Of a DNA stretch of 64,000 bases, positions 32,510-42,898 are shown one piece after another. Source of the DNA: a virus; IMG/VR virus record IMGVR_UViG_3300044837_000112, positions 1 through 64,000 of that record. One strand, written 5' to 3'. The notes under the pieces are model-generated. The model was not told the origin of the DNA. It made no database searches and worked only from the letters and a program-made list of their open reading frames with translations. Position 1 is the first letter of the stretch. Each line of letters starts with the position of its first letter. The translations under genes and the position numbers were made by a program.

Positions 32510-34281
32510 GCCGCCACTCCCGTCACTGCAGGCGTTCCAACGATTGTAACGCGCTTCGCCGTGCCAGTCATCGCGCCAAGGTTCATCGGCAGCGTATAAG
32601 AACTCAGCAGGAATCGCGTCGGAATATAGGTATTACCACTCGGATCAATGACCTCGATGATGTCGTTCGCATCGATCCATGGCAGAATGAGGGTCGAGAA
32701 GTCGATCGAAAACTCTTCGAGGCCATTCACGCGCAGCAGTGTATCTGCTAGCGCTTGACAGTCAGCAGTGGTTGTCAGCAGGTCTGAGGTGAACGGCAGA
32801 ACTCGGTCACTCATGCGGAAGATGTTGGTAGGGGAGGACAGATCCGTGTTAACTGCCTCGCCATATGCCGTCGTACTCAGACCCGCATCATCCGTGACAG
32901 TGGCACCAGTCACGATGATGTGGTTCTTCAGGAGTGAGTCATCGCCGGTCTTCTTATAACTGACCATCGTTCCGCCGGAGCCACTGTGAATGCTGTACAC
33001 CATCGGCGACAAAACTGGGTCCTGGAAAGGCCGCATCGTCAGGTATCCGTCTGGTGTGAAGTAAATCTCGTAACCAATTGCCGTAGCGATCGTCTTCATA
33101 ACAGCCCAGCGCGCAGTACCGACTGGGAATACAGTAGCATCTTCGAAGAAGAGACCGGTTGCAGGCAGTCGGAACTTTCGCACACCTGCGTTGCCGGCCA
33201 GACCCTGAATGATCTGGTCAGCCGAAAAGGTAGTACCATACTCCAGCGAAGTAGTAAGATCAGAATTCAGGCACTGCTTCGCGTAATCACGTCCCGTGAT
33301 ATGGATCGTGTTCGGAAAGCGATCCTGGTCAATCGTGTCAACCATGAACTCGCCTACCTGCACCTCCCAGCGTCGGAGCGTAGGTCGCGCCTGCATCGCT
33401 GCCAGGGGCGAGTTGAAGTAGCCAAATGCGAACTGATCCAGATATAGTGCCGTGCCCGCGACAGGGCTGCCAGTAATGGACGGACCGCCTCGCGCGTACG
33501 AAGACCCAGCCGGTACCGTAAAGTTGGCCGTGATATATGTCCAGGTGTTTGCTGCCACCGTAATGGCAGGCGTACTACTTGTCGACTGATAATTCAGGTA
33601 TCTGTCGTACCAGTCAATCGCGAGCCTTGCATTCGGAGTGCTCGAAGTCGCGAAGACCCAGCCAGCTATGTTGATGACCTGATTCTTTATGACTGTCGAG
33701 AAGCCAGGACGAGCAGTCGTCTGCGTGGGGGTTCCGACCGTCGTCATGACGCCAGAGAAATTGCCGGAGTATGCGAAGGCGTTCGTCTGGGCAAAGGTGC
33801 CACCACCGATGGAATCCCAGCCAATTATACCTGTCTCGAACGTTCCATCCACTGACAACAGCGAGACGGGAGCATTAGTGGAAGCATTCGTAGACGATCT
33901 CTCGGTATGATAGTACTCAATTCCCCAGAATGCCTTGATGATGTTGTCGTACCAGAAGCCACCGTATGGGTCTTCATTCAGTGCGAAGTCAGTATTGTCT
34001 AGAGTAAAGTCCATCGCACGGCGCTCATCACGAGTGCCATCTACAGTTACGCTTCCACTAATGAGGCGTGCATTCCAGTCGGTGATCGCCATCGGCGTCA
34101 CACCATCGTTCTGGTAGATCTCCACACGCCGTCGAATCTGGACAACGCCACCCGTCAGTGCGGCGATCACCTCATCAGAGGGAATGCCGACTGTCGGAAT
34201 TATTGGAGGGTAGCTGTAGACGTTGGATGGAGGTAACCCAAGTCCACCGATAATCGCTACGCTCGTGTCCGTATTTGTCAC
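32506..34281 (-). CDS. Distal tail/baseplate hub-like protein with CBM-like insertion
   Basis: 591 aa. The beginning (VVQIRRRVEIYQNDGVTPMA; DERRAMDFTLDNTD) and end (SIDFSTLILPWIDANDIIEV, then YIPTRFLLSSYTLPM) resemble gp27-type baseplate hubs, with YTLPMNLGAMTGTAKRV at the end. In between (about 145-275) lies a jelly-roll with ARLAIDWYD...NTWTYITANFTVP related to that in the next gene. A virion part at the tail tip is the best reading. Confidence 0.8.
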   Translation of the reverse strand: MTNTDTSVAIIGGLGLPPSNVYSYPPIIPTVGIPSDEVIAALTGGVVQIRRRVEIYQNDGVTPMAITDWNARLISGSVTVDGTRDERRAMDFTLDNTDFALNEDPYGGFWYDNIIKAFWGIEYYHTERSSTNASTNAPVSLLSVDGTFETGIIGWDSIGGGTFAQTNAFAYSGNFSGVMTTVGTPTQTTARPGFSTVIKNQVINIAGWVFATSSTPNARLAIDWYDRYLNYQSTSSTPAITVAANTWTYITANFTVPAGSSYARGGPSITGSPVAGTALYLDQFAFGYFNSPLAAMQARPTLRRWEVQVGEFMVDTIDQDRFPNTIHITGRDYAKQCLNSDLTTSLEYGTTFSADQIIQGLAGNAGVRKFRLPATGLFFEDATVFPVGTARWAVMKTIATAIGYEIYFTPDGYLTMRPFQDPVLSPMVYSIHSGSGGTMVSYKKTGDDSLLKNHIIVTGATVTDDAGLSTTAYGEAVNTDLSSPTNIFRMSDRVLPFTSDLLTTTADCQALADTLLRVNGLEEFSIDFSTLILPWIDANDIIEVIDPSGNTYIPTRFLLSSYTLPMNLGAMTGTAKRVTIVGTPAVTGVAA

Positions 34282-34288
34282 CGGACTC

Positions 34289-34453
34289 CTAGCTGGTCGT
34301 TAGAACGATGCCGCCCTCGCGGAGCATGGCAACCTGATGTCCAGGGTGAGACTTGCCCAGTTCGGCCCAGCCGCAGATGCAGCCACTGAAGTCGCGCCGC
34401 TGGTGGTCAATGAGAATCTTCTCGGCTGCCCTGTCTACTTCATCAGCAGTCAT
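34289..34453 (-). CDS. Small conserved-looking protein with CxCG and HxxH
   Basis: 54 aa, in the gap between two tail genes. ATG 34453 has AGGAG nine bases upstream and the frame ends at TAG 34289. It reads TADEVDRAAEKILIDHQRRD, then GCICGW, GKSHPGHQVAMLREGG: a Cys/His arrangement (C-x-C, H-x2-H) that could hold zinc. Such short proteins are common among actinophage tail genes. Function unknown. Confidence 0.65.
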   Translation of the reverse strand: MTADEVDRAAEKILIDHQRRDFSGCICGWAELGKSHPGHQVAMLREGGIVLTTS

Positions 34454-34465
34454 ACCGGATAACTC

Positions 34466-37400
34466 CTAGCTGGTGCGAGTAGTAAGGGTGATGCTTGTAT
34501 TGTATACCTGAGTATATGCCATTGTCAAGTCGGAGAGATCCGCCGGTCCAACACCAGAAATACGTGTTACTGCCGGCGGCGCGAACTTGACGTATAGGAC
34601 ATCTCCGAATGGAGTCTTCATGTAGCAACCCACTCGATTCTTCGCCAGGTAGATGAAGAACTGCTTGTCACCAGGCGCCGAGACGGTATCACGCAACTGA
34701 ATATTCAGACTGCCGACGATTCCAGTCGCCGAGCCTAACTGCATCTGATTACCACGATCGACCACCAGCAGCGTGGCCTGCTCAATACCGTCGGTGTACC
34801 CATCAGCCGTTACGTTCTTCGCCTCGAATGAAGCAATCGAGCCGATGGCAACGTCAGGCACGAAGACATATCGATCTCCAGGCATCACTACCGTCGTGAA
34901 GCTACCGATAGCAGAGTCAATAAGCGAACCGAACCGCTCTACTGTCTGCGTGACCACATAGTCGATATTCTTCCCCTGTGGAGCAAGGTAGTCATTGTAG
35001 GTAAAGTTGGTCGACGTACCGTCCTGCGTCTCGAACAGCAGAACCCAGGTACTACGGGTATTCTGCGTATCCATGTCAGCATTCGCTGCGACGTTGTAGC
35101 GTCGCCATACTCGCCAGCTGTTAAAGTCGGTATCCTGAGCCGAGTTGGTCCAGGTAATCTGTGCGTACAACTCAGTTGGCAAGATCGAGTAAGCAGCTAT
35201 AGCTCCAGGCGTCCAAGCCGCGACGTCCAGCGCCTTGGCGTTACCGAGGAGCCCAGTCGTATCCTGGATCTCGACTCGGAAGACATACCACAGATTCTGA
35301 GTCATCACGTTCGCGCTGAACTGATACTGCTGCAGGGCGCTGGTGATCCAACCGCTGGTAACCCGCGTTGCCGGGTCGGCATCGGTAACAGACAGATTCG
35401 TCATCCGGATTACAGTAGTCGTATTCGTCACGCCAGTATTTTGGAGCGCAAATAGGCCCATCTGTCCAGCAGCAACCATCACAAGTGACTGCACGCCCGT
35501 ATCAAGATTCCAGTTGGCGGGCTCGTTCGCGGTCAGCGCCCATGTTTTGCACTGGATTCGTTGGCCAGTTACCCTGAATCGGAAGTTGATGTCCGTTCCA
35601 GCTGTGTAAGTATTAGGTGCCCCAGAACTACCACCATCATTCAGCGCGTAGACGAAGGCGCCACCGCTAAGGACCTGGATATTCATGGCGAAGGTGCCAT
35701 CGGCATTGAAGTTCGGTCCGATAAGTATATAGTTGTTGATGTCGACGTAGCGCATCATGAGCTTGCCAGCGATCGGTGCGCCAACTGCCGTAACATTGAT
35801 ACCGAGACGGCAACTGATATCCGAGTCAGCGACTACATCACCATCCAAGATGGCACGGAAGGAGCCAACCACGTCACCGATGAGCAGATTGCCCCAGGTT
35901 CCATCAGTACTGAACTTGCTAGCAGCTCCAGCGAGGATATTGTAAGAGCCACCGCTAGAGGACGTACCCCAACCGTTTGCTGTCACGCGAGCGTAGATGT
36001 CCGCGAACCGCGCCGGGTCGATGCTCACCTTGTAAGCATTCTGCGCACGGCCGGTCACTGACGAATAGTTCCAGGTAACGGTGGGCGCCGCCGACGTCAC
36101 CGTTCCGGCATCCACCGGCGACGTTAGCGTCGCAGTAGGCGGATCGGATAGGGTGAATGACACCGGATTACAGTAGGGCCCTTGAGTATTATCGGTATCC
36201 CAAACCGACACCTGCCAATATAGAGGGATATCCTTGTAGGTCGACGCAATCACGATCTGTGTCGAGGTAACAGGCGATGTTATCTTAGTTGTGTCGTAGA
36301 TGAGACTATTGGTGTCGTAGCGGTATACCTGGACCTGGTACGCGGTTTGCGTGTCAGTTGTCTCGGTGTCGCTAAACTTCCAAGTGAACGCAACGCCAGG
36401 AAGGTAGAAAGCTGCAACGGAGCCGGCAAGTGGAGACGTCGGAATCGCTGTCGGCTGATGTAGTACACTGAATGTCGTCGTAAGAGACCAGGCACCAATC
36501 GATCCAAGGTCACTCAAGACACGGGAACGAATGTACCAAGTGCCAGTAAACAGTTTCTCAACGCCAATGCCAGATAGCTGGTGCTTGGTTGTCAGTAGCG
36601 GCGCAGCGGCAGCCGTGCTGCTGCCCATATACCTGTAGGCAGAGTCCAACTCAGTGATGACGTGTACGCTCGTCGTAAATCCAGCATCCGCCGCGATGTT
36701 CCACTCCAACTTGCCATTGGCAAGTGGATAGGCCACCGGCGCCTGAGATGTCACCTGCAGTAGTGGAGTATCTTTCGCCTGCACTCCATTCGGTGACGCA
36801 TTAGTTGGCGCATTGAATGAGACATCAGTGATGGCTCGAACGATTGGCGCCGTCGGCAGGTAGACGCTGCTGGCTTGGCCAATATATGTCATGAAGTTAA
36901 ACTGGTGAAGACCGCCGGTGTTAATGTTGTTGCCAGTGCCCCAGATAGCAATCGGGTAGTATGCTGACTGATAGACGAAGTTATTATCGAGAGTGCGGGA
37001 CGATATGTCCTTGCGAGACACATGCGGATCGGTGTTTAGCTTGTAGGTAAACGTGACTGCATTCAGAACCGAGTTGTGCGCACCCGATACATAGCTTGGT
37101 ACATTACTTGTGATAAAAGCGATCACTACCTGGTTATCTACAAACGCGCTACAGACGTAGTTATAAGGCGTCGAAGCAGTGTAGATCGCCGAGTTCGCAA
37201 CGGCACTTCGAGGACCTATCGACTGGATGATGTCAATAGGCACATTGGTGTACGTGCCGGAAGTGAGTCGCGCGACCGAGAACTGTGGCTGCGACGCGCC
37301 AGCAACGAAAGCCGCCTGATACATGCCGCCAGCCATCCGATACAGCCAGATGCGACGGTATGGGGAGCCGACCCCCTTGTTAAACTGACTCCAAATGCCG

Positions 37401-38176
37401 AGGGTAGTCGCGGCAGCTCCAGTGCTGATATTGAATGTCAGCTCACGGATATTGTCTCCGTAGTCGATGGTCGTCGTCATCCGCGTGTAACTCATGACCA
37501 ACTGAACTACGTTGGCGACGACGCCAACACTGTTAAACGTGATCGATGTATCTTCCGAACCAGGCTTGATCGTCAGAGCGCCGCCCGACAGACCTGCCTG
37601 GTCCTCAGTAAAAGCGTTCACCCAGGTTACGTTATCGTTCTTGCGACAGAATAGACGTGTAAAGGCCGAAAGGCTCGCAGTCGTCTTCGCCTCGAAAGCA
37701 GTGATTGCAATGGTAGCGGTCGTACCAGAAGTACCGGCAGCAACGTCGATATCAACCGCACGCCAGCGCCGAACTACAGCGTTGCTAGCTGAGACGATCT
37801 GCTTTGTCCCAGCCGTCCACACACCAGCGCTGTAAGTATTCACTACGTAGTTGAGACTGTTATCCGTGCCAGCCCAGACGACGTGCATGTTGTTACCCGA
37901 GTCCAGAACCATCGACATTACTGCCTGGAACGTCGTCGACGCAAAGACAGTAGCAGGTGTCCAGGTCATATTCAGTGTCCAGGTAGTCCGAGCCACGTTG
38001 GACTTGTAAACACGAACCTTCGCCACGCCAGTCGTATCAACGCTTGCCGCTGTTGCACTGTTCGTGTCAGGTACGATCATCACAGCGGAGCCGTCAGAAA
38101 GCGTGGCTGTCGCCTTCTTTATGACAGGCGACAAGGTCGAATTAAATCCGACCGTGCTCAGGTTAGCGCTTGTCAT
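34466..38176 (-). CDS. Large minor tail protein
   Basis: 1236 aa. The first 440 residues look like a beta-propeller (repeated VVWAGTDNSLNYVVNTY, YNYVCSAFVDNQVVIAF). Then two or three fibronectin-III-like domains (AYPLANGKLEWNIAADAG; TAYQVQVYRYDTNSLIYDTT) and a laminin-G/concanavalin-like domain (about 760-880, INNYILIGPNFNADGTFAMN). Directly downstream of the tape measure, so it is expected at the tail tip. Sugar or protein binding is likely. Confidence 0.78.
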   Translation of the reverse strand: MTSANLSTVGFNSTLSPVIKKATATLSDGSAVMIVPDTNSATAASVDTTGVAKVRVYKSNVARTTWTLNMTWTPATVFASTTFQAVMSMVLDSGNNMHVVWAGTDNSLNYVVNTYSAGVWTAGTKQIVSASNAVVRRWRAVDIDVAAGTSGTTATIAITAFEAKTTASLSAFTRLFCRKNDNVTWVNAFTEDQAGLSGGALTIKPGSEDTSITFNSVGVVANVVQLVMSYTRMTTTIDYGDNIRELTFNISTGAAATTLGIWSQFNKGVGSPYRRIWLYRMAGGMYQAAFVAGASQPQFSVARLTSGTYTNVPIDIIQSIGPRSAVANSAIYTASTPYNYVCSAFVDNQVVIAFITSNVPSYVSGAHNSVLNAVTFTYKLNTDPHVSRKDISSRTLDNNFVYQSAYYPIAIWGTGNNINTGGLHQFNFMTYIGQASSVYLPTAPIVRAITDVSFNAPTNASPNGVQAKDTPLLQVTSQAPVAYPLANGKLEWNIAADAGFTTSVHVITELDSAYRYMGSSTAAAAPLLTTKHQLSGIGVEKLFTGTWYIRSRVLSDLGSIGAWSLTTTFSVLHQPTAIPTSPLAGSVAAFYLPGVAFTWKFSDTETTDTQTAYQVQVYRYDTNSLIYDTTKITSPVTSTQIVIASTYKDIPLYWQVSVWDTDNTQGPYCNPVSFTLSDPPTATLTSPVDAGTVTSAAPTVTWNYSSVTGRAQNAYKVSIDPARFADIYARVTANGWGTSSSGGSYNILAGAASKFSTDGTWGNLLIGDVVGSFRAILDGDVVADSDISCRLGINVTAVGAPIAGKLMMRYVDINNYILIGPNFNADGTFAMNIQVLSGGAFVYALNDGGSSGAPNTYTAGTDINFRFRVTGQRIQCKTWALTANEPANWNLDTGVQSLVMVAAGQMGLFALQNTGVTNTTTVIRMTNLSVTDADPATRVTSGWITSALQQYQFSANVMTQNLWYVFRVEIQDTTGLLGNAKALDVAAWTPGAIAAYSILPTELYAQITWTNSAQDTDFNSWRVWRRYNVAANADMDTQNTRSTWVLLFETQDGTSTNFTYNDYLAPQGKNIDYVVTQTVERFGSLIDSAIGSFTTVVMPGDRYVFVPDVAIGSIASFEAKNVTADGYTDGIEQATLLVVDRGNQMQLGSATGIVGSLNIQLRDTVSAPGDKQFFIYLAKNRVGCYMKTPFGDVLYVKFAPPAVTRISGVGPADLSDLTMAYTQVYNTSITLTTRTS

Positions 38177-38179
38177 GCC

Positions 38180-41100
38180 TCAACTCCCGACACTAACTTG
38201 CAGGTTGCGAATGAACGCCTCGGCGTCGCCACCGTTCTTGACATTCGGGAATGAAAGGTCTCCGTGGAAATGGTAAACGTTATGCGTAATCGTCGACTGG
38301 AGACGAACGCCGGTCGGCGTCTTCGTCATCGACATCGAGCCGACGCCATTGAACATTCCACCAGCTTGGTAATACTTGACACCCGTAGCACTGAATGGTG
38401 TCGTAATATCAATGCCGAGTTGCTTGCCAAGTTGGTCGAACAACAGGCGAGCGTTATCACGATAAATCGGGTCAGTCGGAATCACGAACTCCGGGAAACC
38501 GCGACGCCCCTCTCCTACTATCGCAGTCGCCTCGTTGACAATCCGACCACCCTGGGCAAACTTCGGCATCTGTGGAAAACTGAACGAGTCACCACCGATG
38601 CCGGGAATCCAACTTGGAATCTTGAAGTTTACCTTGCCAAGTGTCTTATTCCAGATATCAGCAATGCTGTTGAACACACTCTTGGCGGCATTCTTCATAC
38701 CGTCCCACATCGTTGATGCCGCCGCCTTGATGCGACCAGGGATGCCCGTTACCGCACTGACTAGCTTGTCAACCCAGCCCTTAACGGTATTGTATGCCGT
38801 CTTGAAGCCTCCGGCAATGTTTCCGATCACACCGGCGATGATGCCGATAGCCGCTTTGAACTTGTCGCGGGCCGACTGAACCAGTGTGATAAACTGGTTC
38901 CAGTGACCCTTTACGGCAGCAACTGTCGCCTTGAAGATGTCAACGATACCAGAGATAATCAGGCCAATGGCCTCGAACAGTGGCTTGAGTACCTTATTCC
39001 AGATCGCCTTCAGGCCGGTGATAAACGCGTTCCAGATGGCGATCGCAACGTCTTTTAGCATGGTAAAGAAGCCGATGATGCCGTTCACCATGTCGGGGAT
39101 GATACTGTGGCCGATAAGTTCGTCGTACAGCCAGACGAAGAAGTTCCAGATGCCCAGGACGATACCCTTGAACAGGCCCCAAACAATCAGTCCGAAGTTC
39201 TTGAAGAACGAGACGATACCCCAGAAGAGGCCAAAGACTAGATCCTTGAGACCATGTAGTGCAAGTCCAATATCACCAGTTAACAGACCGACAATTATCT
39301 CGACAATGCCACGGATGACTCGAATTACCATCTTGATCATGTCGATGATGAATCCGAGAACAGGACTCAATACATCCTTAAGTACCTCGGCTAGGATACT
39401 AAAGGCACCGAGAAGGAGGCCGCCGATGATCTCTGCCAGTGGCTTAATTGCCTGCCACAGATCGCTCAGCAGAGTACCAATGGGGCCGATGAGGTCCTTG
39501 AACTGTTTTATCTGTGGAAGGATTGTCTTCCATGCATCCTTGAAAGCTGTACCAATTACCTGAATGATTCCAGAGATGGGTGGCCAAAGCAGCTTCCAGG
39601 CCCGGCTAGCAAAGAGGGCGATAGATCCGAAAAGGTCCTTGACCGTATCGATGTATCCACCGAAGTCGACACCCTTGAACGGATTGCCGATACCCTTGAA
39701 CATCGACGAGAAGCCCTTGCCAACAGCTCCAAGCGATGGACCGACCTCTTTACCCAGCCAACTCATAGCAGAATTCCAGCCACGCTTGACCGGACTCAAG
39801 AAGTCAAGACTGAAGCCGCCGAACATGCCTCCCATCTTCTTTGACAGATCTTGGGTGAACTGATCAATCATAGCCGACTGATCTGGAATACCAGGCAACT
39901 CGCGACCTAGCTTGCCACCACCCGTGACACTCGGGAAGTTAGCGCCCGCTCCAGCAGCAAACTGATCGACGCCACCGGCTGACGTCTTCTTGGCTGCGTT
40001 AGATGCCAATTTCTGTGCGGCCGAGTCGAAATCGGAAATAGCCTGCGTAATGGCATCGATCTGCGTCTTGATTTGATCGTACTGTGCTTGAATCTTGTCG
40101 AGAGAGGCGTTTTCTGAATCATAAGTTAGCTGAAGTGCATCACGAGAAACAGTCAATGAATCAACGAGCGCCTTCTGTGTTGTGTATGCCGCAGTGGCAG
40201 CTGCTAGTTGGTCATTGATCCCCTTCTTCTGGCCTTGTAGCGCGTTGAGTTGAGCATCGTAAGCACCGAGAATATCTGAACCTGCGCCTGCCTCGCGAAG
40301 CGACTTCTGGATACCACTAAGCGTCTCAATGTCACCATTGATCATGGCAACCTTGTTCGAGAAGCCGTCCATGGCATTCTTCATGCCATCGAGGATATCC
40401 TTCTGGAGAGTCAGTGAATCGTTTGCTGCATCAAGCTCCGTCTTGAGAGCATTGACTATCGCCTGCTGTGCCTGTAGGCGAGTATTTACAGCATCAAGCT
40501 CGGCGTTAAGGGGTTTTAGATCCTTTATGAGCGCGTCGAACGCCGGAACTGCATCCTTGGCGATGGACAGCAACTCTTTGCGGATCGCTGCGTAATCGGC
40601 TGCCTGTGCAGCTGCTTCTACCTCGCGTACCGCTGCGGCGAACGCTTTTAGGTCTCCGCCCGCCTTCTGGAAAGTAGAGCCGACGTCATGCAGTTCTTCG
40701 TACTGAGTCTTGATTGCAGCGACACCTGTTGTCACGTTGTCCACGTGCGAAGGCGAGTGCCGCTGCCAAGGGTTGATGTGCTGGAACCAGCCGTAAATCG
40801 CATGCGCTGCTGCCGCGATCGTGTCGACCACTGCGATCATCGCACTCTGAATACCCTTAGGAAGAGCATTGAATGCGCTGAGCACGAAGTTGACAACAGC
40901 GTTAGCTGCATCTGCTAGCGGCTTGAAAATGGTACTCAGATCGAAGTATTTCTGCAGCCACTGGACAAAGTTCTGCCAGCCTTGCTTGATGTCATTCCAG
41001 AAAACAACGAATACAGCAATTACGGCTGCGACGATCAATCCAGGCCAGCCGACAAGAAATGTACCGACCGCTATTAATGCATCAACGATACCTCCGGCTA

Positions 41101-42499
41101 TAGACACAATCCCCAGCACAAGCCAGCGACCAAGACCGAAAAGCCAAAGGAATCCCTTCGCCACCTCGGCAATCAGAATCTCGAGTGCGCCGAAGATACG
41201 AAGCACCGGACCAATGCCTGCCAGAATTAGCAGACCGAACAGGATGAATTTCTGTACAGCCGGGTTCAGATTGGCAAACCAAGTAGCCAACCGTGCGACC
41301 GACTGGGCCAGATACAGAATCGTCGGGATCATCGGCTGAATGATGTCCGCCATCGCATTCTGTAGGGTTACCCAGATCTCTTTCAGTCGCTGTGGATTCG
41401 AGTTGAGGACCTGGTTAAGTTCCTTCTGTGCCTGCGCATACACCTTCGTCTTGTCTGCCGTACTGGCCAGCGCCTTAGCGTAGTAGCCAGTGGACGAATT
41501 CAGCTCCACCATCAGCTGATTGAACCGTGTCACCTGGTAAATGCCGGCTATCTGCTTTCCGACGAAGCCCTTCTGTGCGTCGCTCAGCGTGCTATACGCC
41601 TTTGCAACGGTGAGGAGCCGCTGCTGGGCGTTCAATTGCTCAAATGACATGGCGTTCGTGTTGATGCCCATGTCTTTAAGTGCCGAACTCACCGATGCAG
41701 TAGGCGACATTAGACGCGTCAAGATTGTCTTGAGGGCGTTACCTGCCTGGGATGCTGTTGCAGCAGTAGGGACGAGTGCAGCTATATCAGCAGCAAGATA
41801 GCGAGCGCTAATTCCATACGTGGCTGCCGTAGAAGCCGATCGCTGGAAACCTTCGATCAAACCCTGCATAGAGACGCCGGTCTGATTCTCTACCATATTC
41901 AAGATGTCAATTGTTGTCGCGAGTTCTGTAATACTCTGGCCGTACTGTGCCTGGATTGAGATCAATGACTGAGTTGCCTCAGCGGCCGTCTGCTCGCCAA
42001 GGATCATCGTCTGCAGTGTCAACTGTACCGACTTGGCAAGCGCAATACCAGAAACTCCGGCTGCTGCCCAGTCGGCGGCGATGTTAAGCACGTCCGCCTG
42101 TGACACGCCAAACTCATCAGACAGCAGCACGAACGCCTTCCTCAAGGCGTTAATCTCGTTTGTCATTTGTGCAACTGTCTGGGTGCCGTCGCCGTACACC
42201 TTCTGGATCCGAACGAGGGCCGTCTCGTTAGCGAGTTCAAACTTCATCGCCGCCGCTGCAGCTGCCACAATAGGCAAAGTGAAGTTGTACTCTAACTGGC
42301 GACCGAGCCACTGCGTGCGACTGCCGAAGCTGGTCATGCGATTCAGCGTATTACCGAGGGCGACACCGAAACCATCGGTCTGCATGGTAGCGCCAGTCAT
42401 CCGGCCACCGAGAGCAGTCAGTTGAGCACGAATCGCCGCGAGGGCCGCCTGCGCCTGTGCGGTAGTAATTCGGATCTGAATGTTCAAGATGGAGTTCAC
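38180..42499 (-). CDS. Tail tape measure protein
   Basis: 1439 aa from GTG 42499, with AAGGAG five bases upstream. The N-terminal part (EFGVSQADVLNIAADWAAAG; LETTIDILN-type helices; TILTRLMSPTASV) is the TP901-like tape measure domain, followed by membrane-like helices (LFGLLILAGIGPVLRIFGAL; GLIVAAVIAVFVVF), coiled coils (about 660-870) and many hydrophobic stretches. It sets tail length and helps DNA pass the membrane. The C-terminus is a beta-rich tip. A hairpin separates it from the chaperone genes. Confidence 0.95.
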   Translation of the reverse strand: MNSILNIQIRITTAQAQAALAAIRAQLTALGGRMTGATMQTDGFGVALGNTLNRMTSFGSRTQWLGRQLEYNFTLPIVAAAAAAMKFELANETALVRIQKVYGDGTQTVAQMTNEINALRKAFVLLSDEFGVSQADVLNIAADWAAAGVSGIALAKSVQLTLQTMILGEQTAAEATQSLISIQAQYGQSITELATTIDILNMVENQTGVSMQGLIEGFQRSASTAATYGISARYLAADIAALVPTAATASQAGNALKTILTRLMSPTASVSSALKDMGINTNAMSFEQLNAQQRLLTVAKAYSTLSDAQKGFVGKQIAGIYQVTRFNQLMVELNSSTGYYAKALASTADKTKVYAQAQKELNQVLNSNPQRLKEIWVTLQNAMADIIQPMIPTILYLAQSVARLATWFANLNPAVQKFILFGLLILAGIGPVLRIFGALEILIAEVAKGFLWLFGLGRWLVLGIVSIAGGIVDALIAVGTFLVGWPGLIVAAVIAVFVVFWNDIKQGWQNFVQWLQKYFDLSTIFKPLADAANAVVNFVLSAFNALPKGIQSAMIAVVDTIAAAAHAIYGWFQHINPWQRHSPSHVDNVTTGVAAIKTQYEELHDVGSTFQKAGGDLKAFAAAVREVEAAAQAADYAAIRKELLSIAKDAVPAFDALIKDLKPLNAELDAVNTRLQAQQAIVNALKTELDAANDSLTLQKDILDGMKNAMDGFSNKVAMINGDIETLSGIQKSLREAGAGSDILGAYDAQLNALQGQKKGINDQLAAATAAYTTQKALVDSLTVSRDALQLTYDSENASLDKIQAQYDQIKTQIDAITQAISDFDSAAQKLASNAAKKTSAGGVDQFAAGAGANFPSVTGGGKLGRELPGIPDQSAMIDQFTQDLSKKMGGMFGGFSLDFLSPVKRGWNSAMSWLGKEVGPSLGAVGKGFSSMFKGIGNPFKGVDFGGYIDTVKDLFGSIALFASRAWKLLWPPISGIIQVIGTAFKDAWKTILPQIKQFKDLIGPIGTLLSDLWQAIKPLAEIIGGLLLGAFSILAEVLKDVLSPVLGFIIDMIKMVIRVIRGIVEIIVGLLTGDIGLALHGLKDLVFGLFWGIVSFFKNFGLIVWGLFKGIVLGIWNFFVWLYDELIGHSIIPDMVNGIIGFFTMLKDVAIAIWNAFITGLKAIWNKVLKPLFEAIGLIISGIVDIFKATVAAVKGHWNQFITLVQSARDKFKAAIGIIAGVIGNIAGGFKTAYNTVKGWVDKLVSAVTGIPGRIKAAASTMWDGMKNAAKSVFNSIADIWNKTLGKVNFKIPSWIPGIGGDSFSFPQMPKFAQGGRIVNEATAIVGEGRRGFPEFVIPTDPIYRDNARLLFDQLGKQLGIDITTPFSATGVKYYQAGGMFNGVGSMSMTKTPTGVRLQSTITHNVYHFHGDLSFPNVKNGGDAEAFIRNLQVSVGS

Positions 42500-42561
42500 T
42501 GAAGCTCCTTGGTCTTTTCCCGACCTACACTGGACCTCATGTGTCCTACATGACAGAGAAT

Positions 42562-42607
42562 AACGGAACGCGGCCACCCCCGTCTATCAAAGTGGCCGCG
42601 TTCCGTT
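42562..42607 (-). terminator. Hairpin between tail chaperones and tape measure
   Basis: A 16-base perfect stem (42562-42577 with 42592-42607; ACGGAACGCGGCCAC core) with a 14-base loop. On the leftward transcript it follows the chaperone stop directly. It probably lets only part of the transcription reach the tape measure gene, or protects mRNA ends. Confidence 0.7.
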
Positions 42608-42898
42608 TCACATTTTAACTCGCGATGGATGCCCAAGTAGTCCCTTGTTTGCACCACGCTTATTCTTTTCCGCTTGATCTTTTTGCGCTTCCAGCTTCTC
42701 GTTCTGCGCTATGCCAACCTGCTGGAGGATATAGAACATGTCTGACACGAACTGAGGGTCCTGGTCGTACATGCCACCTGCCTCCGGCAGGTGTGCCCAC
42801 TTCATCCCAGCGAGCAGGGCGAACATCCGAATCGCGCCACAGGGATTTGATATTTCCTCGTCATGCGCGAAGGCTTCGACCTGGGCTAGGAAGAGGGT
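42608..42898 (-). CDS. Tail assembly chaperone, frameshift extension (gpT-like)
   Basis: About 96 residues joined to the upstream chaperone by a -1 frameshift at 42898-42904. The frame is open from the slip site to TGA 42608 and reads TLFLAQVEAFAHDEEISNPC, then GAIRMFALLAGMKWAHLPEA. The first ATG (42826) has no good ribosome site, supporting expression by frameshift. The fusion would be about 291 aa, matching lambda gpGT-type chaperones that load tail tube subunits on the tape measure. Confidence 0.82.
   Translation of the reverse strand, partial: TLFLAQVEAFAHDEEISNPCGAIRMFALLAGMKWAHLPEAGGMYDQDPQFVSDMFYILQQVGIAQNEKLEAQKDQAEKNKRGANKGLLGHPSRVKM

Noticed and set aside
38931-39563. 210-codon rightward frame opposite the tape measure gene
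   Set aside because: Antisense shadow in a region where the tape measure frame is continuous and typical.
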